A stretch of 64,000 bases of DNA from Salinimicrobium sediminilitoris (GCF_020866905.1 NZ_JAIVCC010000009.1:204357-268356), one strand, 5' to 3'; counted from the stretch's first letter, positions 28,012-37,692 are shown. A program made the numbers and translations. The notes: generated by a model not told the origin, from the letters alone.

Positions 28012-28515
28012 TTATAAGGTTTTGTGGTGATATCGCAGTTGTAAATCCTTTATTTTCTGAAGAAGCTCCCCTTCAAAAGGACCTTTAATTTTCGTTAACT
28101 TAATTATGTCTTGAATGGGAATATTATTGACAGGTGGAGGGGAAGCATCCACTTCCTGCAACCATTGGGACAATTGATCTGCCGAACTTAAATAAACAAT
28201 AGTACCCAATTCTACCCACCCATGGGCGGCAGCACACATGGGACAATGTTCACCACTGGTATACATTGTGGTGTGTTCTCTTTCTTCTTCAGAAAGATTT
28301 ACTGCCGCCCAATGCGCCAGTTCTATTTCAGGATGTGCAAGCTTGTTAATTTCATTCACCCGGTTGCGGGCTTCAGCAATTACTTCGTTTTTTTGGTTAA
28401 CCAGAATAGACCCAAAAGGCTCGTCCCCGGCATTTAAAGCTTCTTCAGCTAAAGCCAGGCAATGTTTTAAATGTTCAATATCCTGTTTTGTAAAGGTCTC
28501 TTGAGAATTTTTCAT
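28012..28515 (-). CDS. Nucleoside/base deaminase (CDA fold)
   Basis: A 167-residue cytidine-deaminase-fold zinc hydrolase. Zinc and catalytic residues are visible as H61-x-E63 (AHPEIELAHW, where most relatives have HAE) and C91/C94 in GEHCPMCAAAHGW. It belongs to the nucleoside deaminase/guanine deaminase-like branch rather than TadA, judging by the longer C-terminal part (PFEGELLQKIKDLQ). Substrate unknown. The start lies 14 bp downstream of pntB on the same strand, so it is probably the last gene of the transhydrogenase operon. Confidence 0.82.
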   Translation of the reverse strand: MKNSQETFTKQDIEHLKHCLALAEEALNAGDEPFGSILVNQKNEVIAEARNRVNEINKLAHPEIELAHWAAVNLSEEEREHTTMYTSGEHCPMCAAAHGWVELGTIVYLSSADQLSQWLQEVDASPPPVNNIPIQDIIKLTKIKGPFEGELLQKIKDLQLRYHHKTL

Positions 28516-28528
28516 GCGCTTTATAGAT

Positions 28529-29914
28529 TTAATTCGAGATCAATTTCAGTTGATCCACAAGCTGTGTCAAAGAATCTTTGGCATCCCCAAATAACAGAAA
28601 GCAATTATCCATTTCAAAAAGATCGTTTTGCACTCCCGCGTAACCGGTGCTCATTCCTCTTTTCATAACCACCACTTTTCGACTATGATGGGTTCGAATG
28701 ATGGGCATTCCGTAGACGGGACTTTCCTCATCATTTTCCGCAGCCGGATTAACAACATCATTAGCACCAATAATAAGGGATAGATCGTAAGAGTCCATCT
28801 CCTCATTAACTTCCTCCATTTCCTTAAGATACGAATAATCAACGCTTGCTTCGGCTAATAGCACATTCATATGTCCCGGCATTCTTCCTGCGACGGGATG
28901 TACTATAAAATGAACCTCAGTATCCCGTCCCTCCAGAAGTTTCTGAAGATGGCTACAAATATGTTGAGCCTGGGCCACAGCCAGCCCATATCCTGGTACA
29001 ATGGCGATTTTAGAGGAGTAGGAAAGTTCCAAAGCAACTTCCGACAAGGATATTTCTTGAATAATTTGTTCTTTTTCAGAAGCCTTTTTCGAACCCTTTT
29101 TTATTTTTCCTGAAAGAACTGTCAAAAAGGATCTGTTCATTGCCTTACACATTAATGCAGTAAGCAAAATCCCGGCTGAGCCTACAATGATTCCGCCAAC
29201 GATCATTACATAGCTGCCATAGACCAGCCCTGCAAAAGCGGTGGCAATTCCTGTAATGGAATTGAGAAAAGAAATGATTACTGGCATATCAGCACCTCCA
29301 ATTGGAGCTACAAACAAAATCCCGTAAACCAGGGAAAGAATTGCTACTACATAAACAATCGGTCCCAGCGCACCTGCATAAATATTTGTGAGGATTAGAG
29401 CCGGTATAAAAAGGAGGGTTAACAGAATTGTCCTGGTAAAGATGCTAGTATTTTTATTTTCGATTCTGAGTTTTTTACCTGATAATTTGGAATAGGCCAT
29501 TAAACTTCCTGTCACGGCTACGCCACTTGTTATGACCCCTACAAATAAACAAAACTGAAGAAATAAAGACTGCGGGTTTTGAGAAGCTTCAATAATTCCA
29601 ATTAACAACGCACATGCCCCTCCGGTCGCGTTAAATAAAGAAACCAATTGTGGCATTTTGGTCATTTCAACCTTGCCTTCTATTCTCTTTCCGGCAACCC
29701 CACCAAAAAAAATAGCTACAGAAAGAACTAAAAGATTAGTACGCGGAATATTTGCGGAAATACTTATGCCAATTGTAAGGCAAACCGCCAATACCATTCC
29801 CGCAGCTGCAATAATATTTCCCAATTTTGCTCTTTTTGGAGAACTCATAAATTTTAACCCTGCAAGAAATGAGATAATGGAGATCAAATACCCCAGCTCG
29901 ATCAAATTTTCCAT
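28529..29914 (-). CDS. pntB: NAD(P) transhydrogenase, beta subunit
   Basis: A 461-residue subunit of proton-translocating transhydrogenase, which moves hydride from NADH to NADP+ using the proton gradient. The first two thirds is membrane (about nine segments). The C-terminal NADP-binding dIII domain has VPGYGLAVAQAQH, HPVAGRMPGHMNVLLAEA, IGANDVVNPAA and KRGMSTGYAGVQNDLF. The length is normal. The start overlaps the stop of the upstream small alpha subunit gene (TAATG), implying coupling. Confidence 0.96.
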   Translation of the reverse strand: MENLIELGYLISIISFLAGLKFMSSPKRAKLGNIIAAAGMVLAVCLTIGISISANIPRTNLLVLSVAIFFGGVAGKRIEGKVEMTKMPQLVSLFNATGGACALLIGIIEASQNPQSLFLQFCLFVGVITSGVAVTGSLMAYSKLSGKKLRIENKNTSIFTRTILLTLLFIPALILTNIYAGALGPIVYVVAILSLVYGILFVAPIGGADMPVIISFLNSITGIATAFAGLVYGSYVMIVGGIIVGSAGILLTALMCKAMNRSFLTVLSGKIKKGSKKASEKEQIIQEISLSEVALELSYSSKIAIVPGYGLAVAQAQHICSHLQKLLEGRDTEVHFIVHPVAGRMPGHMNVLLAEASVDYSYLKEMEEVNEEMDSYDLSLIIGANDVVNPAAENDEESPVYGMPIIRTHHSRKVVVMKRGMSTGYAGVQNDLFEMDNCFLLFGDAKDSLTQLVDQLKLISN

Positions 29915-30207
29915 TACTTTTTATTGCTTTTGGAATTGAACATGCGAAGCATTTTTGCTGTGACAAAAAAACCTCCTGATATGTTTACTGTTCCCAGGAA
30001 AACGGCAATTCCGCCGAGGATAAGATTAACATAATCTGTGGGATCGACCTGTATCATCATAAAGATCGCGCCCACCAGGATCACGCCGCTTATCGCATTG
30101 GCTCCCGACATTAATGGAGTATGTAAAATGGCAGGAACGTTAGAAATTATTTCCACTCCCAAAAAGATGGAAAAGACAATGAAGTAAGTTAAATTAATAG
30201 TTTCCAT
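29914..30207 (-). CDS. pntAB: NAD(P) transhydrogenase, alpha subunit part 2
   Basis: A 97-residue membrane protein equal to the C-terminal membrane part of E. coli PntA, encoded separately here as in many bacteria. Three to four hydrophobic helices contain IISNVPAILHTPLMSGANAI, the conserved motif at the membrane interface. It lies between pntAA (7 bp upstream) and pntB (1-bp overlap), in the standard three-gene order. Confidence 0.95.
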   Translation of the reverse strand: METINLTYFIVFSIFLGVEIISNVPAILHTPLMSGANAISGVILVGAIFMMIQVDPTDYVNLILGGIAVFLGTVNISGGFFVTAKMLRMFNSKSNKK

Positions 30208-30213
30208 GAATTC

Positions 30214-31329
30214 TTATGTAGTGTGAAATTTCATTTGAAGCTGATTGTGGACAAGGATTCCGTATTCTATTACGGAACAGTTTTTCAATAAATCGTCCTC
30301 ATTTTTCTTCGAGGTGCACATATGATGGATGAAATTATAATAGTTGGTAGAAAGAAGTTTGGACGCAGATTCGGGAAGTTCCCGGACAAGATGCGAATCA
30401 CCTACTATTTTAATATTGTTGTATTTTATTGTTTTTCCGTTCTCGGTAAGTTCACAGTTCCCTCCCTGTTCCGCAGCCAGATCCATGATAACTGAGCCGG
30501 GGGACATGTGATCAACAGCGGTCTGATCAATAAGTACAGGGGCTTGCTTCCCCGGAATGTTAGCAGTACAGATTACAATGGAGGCTGTTTTTAAATGTTG
30601 ATCTATAAGGGATTTTTGTTTTTTTAGATATTCCTCTGTTTGTTGAATGGCATATCCACCAGCATTTTCTGATTCTGAATATCCTGGAACTTCAATAAAT
30701 TTGGCGCCAAGGCTTCTTACCGCCTCTCCTGCTGTGGTGCGAACATCAAAAGCTTCAACAACGGCTCCCAGCCTTTTCGCGGTGGCAATAGCTTGCAAGC
30801 CTGCAACTCCGGCTCCCAAAACAATAACTTTTAAAGGTCTGAGGGTCCCGGCAGCTGTTGTAAACATGGGAATACTTTGAGAAAGTATGTCTGCTGCTTT
30901 AACAACTGCTTTGTAGCCGTTTAAGGAAGCCATAGAGGAAAGAACATCCATTTTCTGGGCCTGTGTGGTACGTGGAAGAAGATCCAAACTGCTGACGGAG
31001 ATTTTTGGCCTCAGATAATTTTCAATTCGTTCTGAAAAATAACCGAAGTTGTATATGCCCAGGAATTCACATTCCTCCCTAATTTGCTGGCCCTGGTAAA
31101 CTGAGTTAACAGAGGCAATAAAGTTGGCCTCTGTAAATATGCGTTCTGATGAAGTAGCAATTGCGCCCGCTTCGAAGTATTCCTTATCAGAAATGTTTAT
31201 TTGAGCTCCTATCCCGAATTCGAAGATTACACGGATTCCAAAATTAGAAATGAGCCTATTTACTTCCTTTGGTAAAAGACACACCCTTGTTTCGAAATCG
31301 GGTTCTTTAACTAAACCTATTGTTTTCAT
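30214..31329 (-). CDS. pntAA: NAD(P) transhydrogenase, alpha subunit part 1
   Basis: The 371-residue NAD(H)-binding dI domain of transhydrogenase, related to alanine dehydrogenase. Rossmann motif GAGVAGLQAIATAKRLGA with acidic D at the end of strand two (EAFDVR), ETRVCLLP near the N-terminus, and SVIMDLAAEQGGNCE near the C-terminus. The length suits a split alpha subunit. It is the first gene of the pnt operon. The product supplies NADPH, consistent with the NADPH-dependent stress functions on the element. Confidence 0.95.
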   Translation of the reverse strand: MKTIGLVKEPDFETRVCLLPKEVNRLISNFGIRVIFEFGIGAQINISDKEYFEAGAIATSSERIFTEANFIASVNSVYQGQQIREECEFLGIYNFGYFSERIENYLRPKISVSSLDLLPRTTQAQKMDVLSSMASLNGYKAVVKAADILSQSIPMFTTAAGTLRPLKVIVLGAGVAGLQAIATAKRLGAVVEAFDVRTTAGEAVRSLGAKFIEVPGYSESENAGGYAIQQTEEYLKKQKSLIDQHLKTASIVICTANIPGKQAPVLIDQTAVDHMSPGSVIMDLAAEQGGNCELTENGKTIKYNNIKIVGDSHLVRELPESASKLLSTNYYNFIHHMCTSKKNEDDLLKNCSVIEYGILVHNQLQMKFHTT

Positions 31330-31874
31330 GGCATAAATTGAATGACTGGTTATTTAAATTCCGGAAGAAGACAAAACCTATACCCTTAGATGTCCTTTTT
31401 ACCAATTAATTGGTAATATGCTGACAATGAGCAGATCTTCAATGTAACTTGCCGAAATTTTTTAGCTGAAGATGGGAAAAATCTACCCTTTCGGGGAGAT
31501 TTGAACCGGCTGGCTGGACCAATTTTTTTTGAAGAAGGGGAAGTAGTATTATGATTAAGAATATTTTCTCTTACAATTGGCCTTATATTTGAAAATCAAT
31601 TTACATCAATTTTCTCATGCCCGGAAACATTTCAACCAAAGTATAACTTTAGACATCCGCTGTAGGGTTAAAATTCCGGCAAGAGTAAGTTTGTAAGACA
31701 AAGTATAAACTAGTAGAATATTATTGAATAATAGCAGTAAAGAAAAACGAAGACGATTATAGAAACGCTATTGTTAAGGCAAAATTGAAATTAGGGATAT
31801 GAATAAGCAGAAGTATTGTAGCGTTAAAGAGAACTCTACTTACAGATCTCTCCCAGACTTACAGCTTCAATTTA
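31330..31874. other. Gene-free stretch upstream of pnt
   Basis: 545 bp between two minus-strand genes. It should contain the pnt promoter. A short plus-strand reading (KNEDDYRNAIVKAKLKLGI, about 31740-31800) may be a gene fragment but is not recognised. No repeats or RNA motifs were seen. Confidence 0.45.
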
Positions 31875-32807
31875 CTAAAGTACAAACAACCTGTTTTTCT
31901 TTCGCTGGTTTTTGAGTTTTGATATAAGTTTGGTGAATTTAAGATTGTCGAAAATGAGTCCGCCAATGATAAAAACAAGACCAACAAGGGTGGAACTTTG
32001 AATTTCTTCGTCCAGGACAAAATAGATAACAATTAATGAAATAAAAGGCACTAAATAAATAAACCTACTCACCTTTGATGTCTGCTCCGATTTTTTAAGA
32101 GCCAGTGACCAGACGATAAAGGTAAGCCCCATTTCGAACAAACCAACATAAGCCGCCCCAAAATAATGCTTTGCAGAAAAATGAGGAAACTCTGAAAACA
32201 ACGATAAAGCGATGCTGATATAAATTAGCCCAAATAAAAAATTTAAAAAGAGCTTGCTTATCTCATCCCTTTCATCTTTGGTATTGTAAATCCAGAATAA
32301 GGCCCACACTAATGCTGATGCTATTCCATAAACGACACCAAGGGGATTGCTAAAGGAAAAATCGGCAAGTTCCCCGTGTGTAGAAATAATTAACACGCCA
32401 AAAAAGCTAATCGAAATGGCTACAAAATTTTTGAAACCTATCTTTTGTTTTAATATAGGAATGGACAACAGGGTAATCATAATAGGCCAGGTGTAATTTA
32501 AGGGCTGAGCCTCCTGCGCCGGCAAAATGGTATAAGCCTTAAACAGAATAATATAGTAAATGAAAGGATTCACCAGGCCAAAAACTGCAGATTTCAGAAA
32601 AGCTCTTGCCGGAAGCTTTAGAATATCATTTATTTTTTTCTGATAAACTAGAACACAGAAAAGTGTGAGGAGTGATACAGAAACAGAAAGAAAAAGGAGC
32701 TGTAGAAAATCGAAATAGTTCAACGAGATCTTCATGGCTGTTGCCACTGTCCCCCAAAACAAGACCGCGATTAGAGCGTATAAATAAGCTTTCTTTTGTT
32801 CTGTCAT
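31875..32807 (-). CDS. EamA/DMT-family transporter
   Basis: A 310-residue membrane protein of the drug/metabolite transporter superfamily with ten predicted helices forming two EamA repeats. The first starts AYLYALIAVLFWGTVATAMK and the second GVVYGIASALVWALFW. The C-terminus is basic. Members export amino acids, nucleobases or other metabolites; the substrate cannot be assigned. It is monocistronic, with 215 bp before the MFS gene upstream on the same strand. Confidence 0.88.
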   Translation of the reverse strand: MTEQKKAYLYALIAVLFWGTVATAMKISLNYFDFLQLLFLSVSVSLLTLFCVLVYQKKINDILKLPARAFLKSAVFGLVNPFIYYIILFKAYTILPAQEAQPLNYTWPIMITLLSIPILKQKIGFKNFVAISISFFGVLIISTHGELADFSFSNPLGVVYGIASALVWALFWIYNTKDERDEISKLFLNFLFGLIYISIALSLFSEFPHFSAKHYFGAAYVGLFEMGLTFIVWSLALKKSEQTSKVSRFIYLVPFISLIVIYFVLDEEIQSSTLVGLVFIIGGLIFDNLKFTKLISKLKNQRKKNRLFVL

Positions 32808-33022
32808 AGTGCAATTTGTTTTAGCTGGAGGATAATCAATTATAAATTCAAATCAATTCCAGATTTTTTTACAAATATTAATTTATTGAACAAATATATC
32901 CCTGAAAAAAATAATAAAACCGACACTATTGTGGTAACAACGAGTACAATAAGAAGGAGTTTAAAATGCTAATTTTTGTAAATTTCAATCAATTGATTTC
33001 CTTCTAAAGTAGGATTACGGCA

Positions 33023-34213
33023 CTATAACTTCTGGGCTCTTCCGGCTCCCATACCTACCCATAATTTTAAAAGGGAAATTATAACCAGGAGACCCAGGGA
33101 GTAATTCCAAATTTTGAAGGAATCCTGAATGAGGCCAACTAGAAATGGTCCTATAGCAGCAATAAAATAGCCGATCGACTGCACTATTCCTGAAAGTTCT
33201 GCCGCTGTTTCTGAATCTGATGATCTTAGAACAAGCAGTAAAAGTGCAAGGCCAAAAGTGCCGCCAAGAACCAATCCCAAGATAGATACCCAAACGACAA
33301 CAAGTCCAAGTTGAGGTAACATCAATCCTACTAACCCTATGATTTCAAGAAACACCAGCAATGCGATTACCAGGCGTTGATCTTTCCTGGAACCCGCCCA
33401 GGAAGGAACGATCAAGGCACCTATAATTCCCGTAGCCTGAGACAGGGACAGCATCCACCCGGCGAATTCGGTGTCATAACCGCGAGAAATTAAAATATCG
33501 GGTAGCCAGGCTAGAAGTACGTAGAAAGTGAGAGATTGAAGTCCCATGAAAAGAGCCAGTTGCCAGACTAATTGGGTACCGCTCAATTTTTTCATGGCTG
33601 TTTTAAAACTGCGTCTCGGTTTGTTGCGTTTTATTCGTTTTATCTGTGGGATCCAAATAACAAACGCTGCGAATGCCAAAAGGCTCCAGGAGGCCAGAGA
33701 TCCCTGCCACCCCAGGTTAAGATCGGCAGCAAGCGGCACACTTAACCCAGCAGCTAAAGAGGCACCAATAGACATTGTGGCAGAATATAAACTGGTGATA
33801 AAACCGGCTTTGTGAGGAAAATTTTGCTTGGTAAGCGCAGGAATCAAAACATTTCCAAAGGAAATAGCAATTCCCAGTAACGTGGTGCCCAAATATAATC
33901 CCGCGATATTACTCCAGGACCTTATTAAAATACCGACTACCAATAAAGCCATGGCTCCCAGTATGGTTTTTCCAATTCCGAAGCGCTTGGTAAATAAAGG
34001 CGTAATTGTGGAGATCACCCCAAAAGCCAACAGCGGCAAGGTAGTTAGCAATCCGAGTAATGTATCCGAAAGATTGAAGGCTTGGCGTATATGATCGACC
34101 AATGGCCCGATACCCGAAAGAGCAGGACGCAAATTCATGGCTATAAATAAGATACCTGTCAGTAGCCAGATTCGGGCACGTTTGGTTAAAAGCTCACTAT
34201 TTGGGTTGTACAT
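33023..34213 (-). CDS. MFS transporter, CynX/NimT-like
   Basis: A 396-residue twelve-helix major facilitator of the CynX/NimT group (cyanate or nitroimidazole-related transporters). The signature N-terminal segment FIAMNLRPALSGIGPL matches that group. I chose the ATG at 34213 (MYNPNSELL); the upstream alternative at 34243 adds ten residues without support. The substrate is uncertain, and no cyanase gene is nearby. Confidence 0.86.
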   Translation of the reverse strand: MYNPNSELLTKRARIWLLTGILFIAMNLRPALSGIGPLVDHIRQAFNLSDTLLGLLTTLPLLAFGVISTITPLFTKRFGIGKTILGAMALLVVGILIRSWSNIAGLYLGTTLLGIAISFGNVLIPALTKQNFPHKAGFITSLYSATMSIGASLAAGLSVPLAADLNLGWQGSLASWSLLAFAAFVIWIPQIKRIKRNKPRRSFKTAMKKLSGTQLVWQLALFMGLQSLTFYVLLAWLPDILISRGYDTEFAGWMLSLSQATGIIGALIVPSWAGSRKDQRLVIALLVFLEIIGLVGLMLPQLGLVVVWVSILGLVLGGTFGLALLLLVLRSSDSETAAELSGIVQSIGYFIAAIGPFLVGLIQDSFKIWNYSLGLLVIISLLKLWVGMGAGRAQKL

Positions 34214-34788
34214 ATAAAATAGGCAAAGGTATTGCAAATACAAGAATTTTAAGGGAAACCCGCGGTCCGGTTTATGCTTAAAAATGGAAAAGTTTTGCTA
34301 TCCGAATATCAATTAATCTCCCTTCAAAAATGGCATTTTTAGCAGGTATTCTTGAGATAGCTTTGGTAGGAAACAAGCTAACTCTCCGTAAGTTCAAAAA
34401 AGACTCAAATCACAACCGGGTACTGAATTTTATTTCTGCAGAAAGGGTTAAAGAATGACCTGTTCAATAGCTTATCATTTTATCTGTTTTCACAAATTTT
34501 AAGGTTCAAAGAAAATCAATCACTAACTGGATAACCGGCTTCTGAAAATTTGCAGAATGAAAGAAATAGACCTATCTTTGAAGTTAAATTATTTACAGAC
34601 ATTGTGTTAGTTCAAGCTTCACATAAACTGAAAATCATCTTTCCGAAGTCTTAAGCACCCGCGAGTGTGCTTCCCTTACCCTGTTGACTTTTTTAAAAAT
34701 TACCGTCCGATATCCCGGATCTAACTCGTTGCGTCAAAAGTTCAATTGGGAATATGTTCAATTTTTAATCATTTTAAAACATATTATC
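34214..34788. other. Divergent intergenic region with promoter and leader
   Basis: Contains the plus-strand promoter at 34549-34580 and about 200 nt of untranslated leader before the 34-residue ORF. A stem AAGCAC/GTGCTT lies at about 34655-34674. The rest toward the MFS gene is featureless. Confidence 0.5.
34549..34580 (+). promoter_or_regulatory. Bacteroidota-type promoter
   Basis: TTTG (34549-34552), a 20-bp spacer and TATCTTTG (34573-34580), close to the TTTG-N19-TAnnTTTG consensus. It points toward the small lysine-rich ORF, about 200 nt downstream. Confidence 0.6.
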
Positions 34789-34893
34789 ATGGCAAAGAAA
34801 CCAAAACAAATAGATCTTAAAGCTAAGAAACAGGAGAAGATCTTAAGAAAACAGGAAGAAAAGAAAATGAAGAAAAGAAAATCCAGAGTTTAG
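34789..34893 (+). CDS. 34-residue lysine-rich small protein
   Basis: ATG at 34789 opens a 34-codon frame, beginning MAKKPKQIDLKAKKQEKI, in which nearly half of the residues are Lys or Arg, with Glu and Gln in heptad-like spacing, predicting a single charged helix. It has its own promoter upstream and a good terminator 20 bp after the stop, so it is a complete small transcription unit. I do not recognise a family; nucleic-acid binding is a guess from charge alone. It is outside the usual size cut-off of gene callers. Confidence 0.55.
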   Translation: MAKKPKQIDLKAKKQEKILRKQEEKKMKKRKSRV

Positions 34894-34912
34894 GGTTTTT
34901 TGATTATAATAG

Positions 34913-34946
34913 AAGGGCTTGCTATGGGCAGGCCCTTTTGCTTTTT
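34913..34946 (+). terminator. Terminator of the small lysine-rich gene
   Basis: AAGGGC-T-TGC paired with GCA-G-GCCCTT (one T-G wobble) around loop TATGG, followed by a T-rich tract. Confidence 0.8.
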
Positions 34947-35191
34947 GAGAGACAAGATTCAGAAGTCAGGATTTTTTTCAGTAATTATGAATCATTTAGT
35001 GCTGCTTCTTTTTTGCAAATTTTTAAAAATTGCCAAGATCATGCATATATTTTTCCGGTAATCCTGCAACTTTCCTTAAGATAATTCTCCGAGCTTCTAT
35101 GCCCTGTTTTGAAATTTATACCTTGCAATTATAAATTTAATTTTTGGGCTGTATAACAAATCCGTAGAAAAATTCTGTTTCATAAAAGGCC
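34947..35191. other. Spacer before histidine kinase
   Basis: About 250 bp with no gene seen. A lone -7-like TATCTTTG (35192-35199) follows, 18 bp before the kinase start, without a clear -33 partner. Confidence 0.45.
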
Positions 35192-35199
35192 TATCTTTG
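35192..35199 (+). promoter_or_regulatory. Candidate -7 element of kinase-regulator operon
   Basis: TATCTTTG in the same context (CCTATCTTTGAA) as the promoter at 34573. No TTTG is found 19-20 bp upstream, so this call is weak. Confidence 0.35.
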
Positions 35200-35216
35200 A
35201 ACAAATATTGCGCGAG

Positions 35217-36314
35217 ATGCCATCAATCACTTCCACCAAAGAAGAACTTCAGGAAAGAATCAAGGAGTTAAGCTGTCTATATGAGATATCTTCTTTAATT
35301 AGACAACATGCTGGAAATAACTTGTATACTCTCCAAAAGGTTGCCGGAGTGCTTAGGGAGGCCTGGAGATTTCCACAGCAGGCAGTGGTAGAGGTTCAAT
35401 TGGATAGCTTATATTATGCTACAGAAATCCCTCTCAAAAATACCATTTTTCAGGAGGCAGATATAGTGGTTTTTGAGGAAATAAAAGGATACTTAAAGAT
35501 CTACTATCCCTCGCCGGAATTTAGTGACAAGCATTTTCTTCCCGAAGAACAAAAGTTGCTGGAAAAAGCTGCTGATGAGATTGGTACTTTCTATGAGAAA
35601 CAGTTGCGGCAGGAAAAGGAAGAACTACTAAGAAGAAGTGTACATCGTACCGATCGCCTCGCCATTCTTGGAGAGATCACCGCAGGCATCGCACATGAGT
35701 TAAATACTCCGCTGGGCAATATTCTCGGCTTTGCCGAACTTATACAGGAGCGATCAGAGAGTGAACAAACCAAAAAGGACATTTCAAAGATTATTAAAGC
35801 TGCAATTTTTTCCGGGGAGGTAGTTAAGAAATTAATGTTCTTTGCCTGTGAAATGCCCCAGCGCATGGAAACTATCATTATTAGACCGGTAGTGGAGCAG
35901 GCCTTGTCTCTTTTAGGACAAAACTTTAAAAAGGCACAGGTCACGTACAAACTTGAGATGGGAGATAATAATCTACAGGCACAGCTTGATCCCATTCAGC
36001 TTACACAGGTGCTTTTTAATCTACTAATTAATGCCCTATATTTTTCTCCTTTAAATTCTGTCATAAAAATTAAAGTCTATAAACAGGTATCAATTTTATT
36101 TATTGAGATTATTGATGAGGGACCGGGCATAGCTCCTGAGAACCGCAATAAGATTTTTGAACCATTTTTCACTACCAAACCAATGGGTGATGGCTCTGGT
36201 CTTGGTTTAAGTGTAGTTCACGGAATCGTGAAAAGTCATAAGGGAAAGATCATTACTTTTGATAATGAGCCAATGGGTACCGTGGTTCAAATTCAACTTC
36301 CTATAAAAATGTAA
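35217..36314 (+). CDS. Soluble sensor histidine kinase
   Basis: A 365-residue cytoplasmic kinase without membrane segments. An N-terminal GAF-like region (about 1-130, beginning MPSITSTKEELQERIKELSC) precedes a HisKA domain with phospho-acceptor H160 in AGIAHELNTPLGN. The HATPase domain carries the N box (LFNLLINALYFS), DEGPGIAPEN, FEPFFTTK and GSGLGLSVVHGI. I chose the ATG at 35217; a TTG nine bases upstream is possible. The stop is 2 bp before the NtrC-type regulator, so the two are a cognate pair. The signal is unknown. Confidence 0.88.
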   Translation: MPSITSTKEELQERIKELSCLYEISSLIRQHAGNNLYTLQKVAGVLREAWRFPQQAVVEVQLDSLYYATEIPLKNTIFQEADIVVFEEIKGYLKIYYPSPEFSDKHFLPEEQKLLEKAADEIGTFYEKQLRQEKEELLRRSVHRTDRLAILGEITAGIAHELNTPLGNILGFAELIQERSESEQTKKDISKIIKAAIFSGEVVKKLMFFACEMPQRMETIIIRPVVEQALSLLGQNFKKAQVTYKLEMGDNNLQAQLDPIQLTQVLFNLLINALYFSPLNSVIKIKVYKQVSILFIEIIDEGPGIAPENRNKIFEPFFTTKPMGDGSGLGLSVVHGIVKSHKGKIITFDNEPMGTVVQIQLPIKM

Positions 36315-36316
36315 AA

Positions 36317-37642
36317 ATGGCACTACAAAAGGAGAATATTCTTATAGTAGATGATGATTATGATATGCTGGAGTTGCTGCAGCGCAATCTGGCAAACCAA
36401 CATTATCATACCTATAAAGCAGCATCGGTCATCGAGGCCATAGATATTCTTAAGTTGAGCAATATTGATCTCTTGATCACCGATCTTCAAATGCCTGGCA
36501 TCAATGGATTGGAACTCATTAAATATGTCGATGAGCATTTTCCCAAAATCCCCAAATTAGTTATCACCGGTTATCCTTCGCTTGACGGTGCCATTGATGC
36601 CATGCGCAGTGGTGCATTGGATTATTTGGTCAAACCCTTTACCCAGGAGGAACTCAAAACTGCTGTGGAAAAATCTTTATTAACGGTAACGCCAGGGAAA
36701 AGAGCTACGGAAAAGTCGGCTAAACTTGAGGCTTATGCGGGGATGATTGGTACTTCCGAAGCTTTTGAGGAAATGGTAGATATCATTGAACGCGTTAAGA
36801 ATAATAGGGCCACCATATTGATCCAGGGGGAAAGTGGTACCGGAAAGGAGCTGGTGGCAAGAGCAATTCATTACAAAGGTGCTTTTGCGGGGAATCCTTT
36901 CATTGCCGTGAACTGCGGCGCCATACCTGAAAACCTATTGGAATCTGAACTATTTGGGCATGTAAAAGGTGCATTTACCGGGGCAGGAGAGACCCGTAAA
37001 GGTTTCTTTCAGGCTGCTGCCGGCGGAACCATTTTTTTGGATGAAATAGGCACGGCTCCCGCAAATGTACAGACGAGCCTGCTGCGGGTTCTTCAGGAAA
37101 AGGAAGTACGGATGATAGGAGCTCAAAAGTCTGAAAAAATTCAGCTGAGGGTGATAGCGGCCACTAACAGTGATCTGTACAAGATGATCGAAAATGGCAC
37201 TTTTAGGAAGGATCTTTATTATCGGCTCAACGTTGTCAATATTCGCACGGCACCACTAAGGGAGCGAAGAGGAGATATACTGCCACTGGTAAAGAATTTC
37301 ATCAGGAAATATGGCGTGGAGTATCAAAAACCTTATACTAAGATTTCAGAAAAGGCACTGCAGCTTTTAAAGCGACATTCATGGCCGGGAAACATTAGGG
37401 AACTGGAAAACGTAGTGCAGCGTGCAGTGATTCTGAGTGAAAGGGAAATCGAAGTACAGCACCTTCCTGAAGAAATTAAAGTTCCGGAACCTTTAGCTTC
37501 AGGAGATAATTTGAATAAACCATTAAAAGAAGTAGAAAAAGAACATATCTTAAAAGTTTTGGCTTCAGTAGGAAATAATAAAACCAAAGCTTCAGAAATC
37601 CTTCAGATAGACCGAAAAACCCTTCGGCAGAAACTCAAATAA
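36317..37642 (+). CDS. Sigma-54-dependent NtrC-type response regulator
   Basis: A 441-residue regulator. The receiver domain has D56 in LLITDLQMPG. The AAA+ domain has Walker A GESGTGKE (171-178), the sigma-54 contact loop GAFTGA (218-223) and FLDEIGTAPANVQ. The C-terminal Fis-type helix-turn-helix ends NKTKASEILQIDRKTLRQKL. It would activate sigma-54 promoters when phosphorylated by the kinase encoded 2 bp upstream. Likely targets include the adjacent small Cys-protein and glutamate dehydrogenase genes, but no clean -24/-12 element was found there. Confidence 0.93.
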   Translation: MALQKENILIVDDDYDMLELLQRNLANQHYHTYKAASVIEAIDILKLSNIDLLITDLQMPGINGLELIKYVDEHFPKIPKLVITGYPSLDGAIDAMRSGALDYLVKPFTQEELKTAVEKSLLTVTPGKRATEKSAKLEAYAGMIGTSEAFEEMVDIIERVKNNRATILIQGESGTGKELVARAIHYKGAFAGNPFIAVNCGAIPENLLESELFGHVKGAFTGAGETRKGFFQAAAGGTIFLDEIGTAPANVQTSLLRVLQEKEVRMIGAQKSEKIQLRVIAATNSDLYKMIENGTFRKDLYYRLNVVNIRTAPLRERRGDILPLVKNFIRKYGVEYQKPYTKISEKALQLLKRHSWPGNIRELENVVQRAVILSEREIEVQHLPEEIKVPEPLASGDNLNKPLKEVEKEHILKVLASVGNNKTKASEILQIDRKTLRQKLK

Positions 37643-37663
37643 ACCGGTACTTTTCGCGCCGGT

Positions 37664-37692
37664 CGGGGAGTTCTTCCCCGGTAAAATTTTTC
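37664..37692 (+). terminator. Terminator after the response regulator gene
   Basis: CGGGGA paired with TCCCCG around a 5-nt loop, then GGTAAAATTTTT. It lies 21 bp after the stop and separates the regulator from the gdh transcription unit. Confidence 0.6.
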
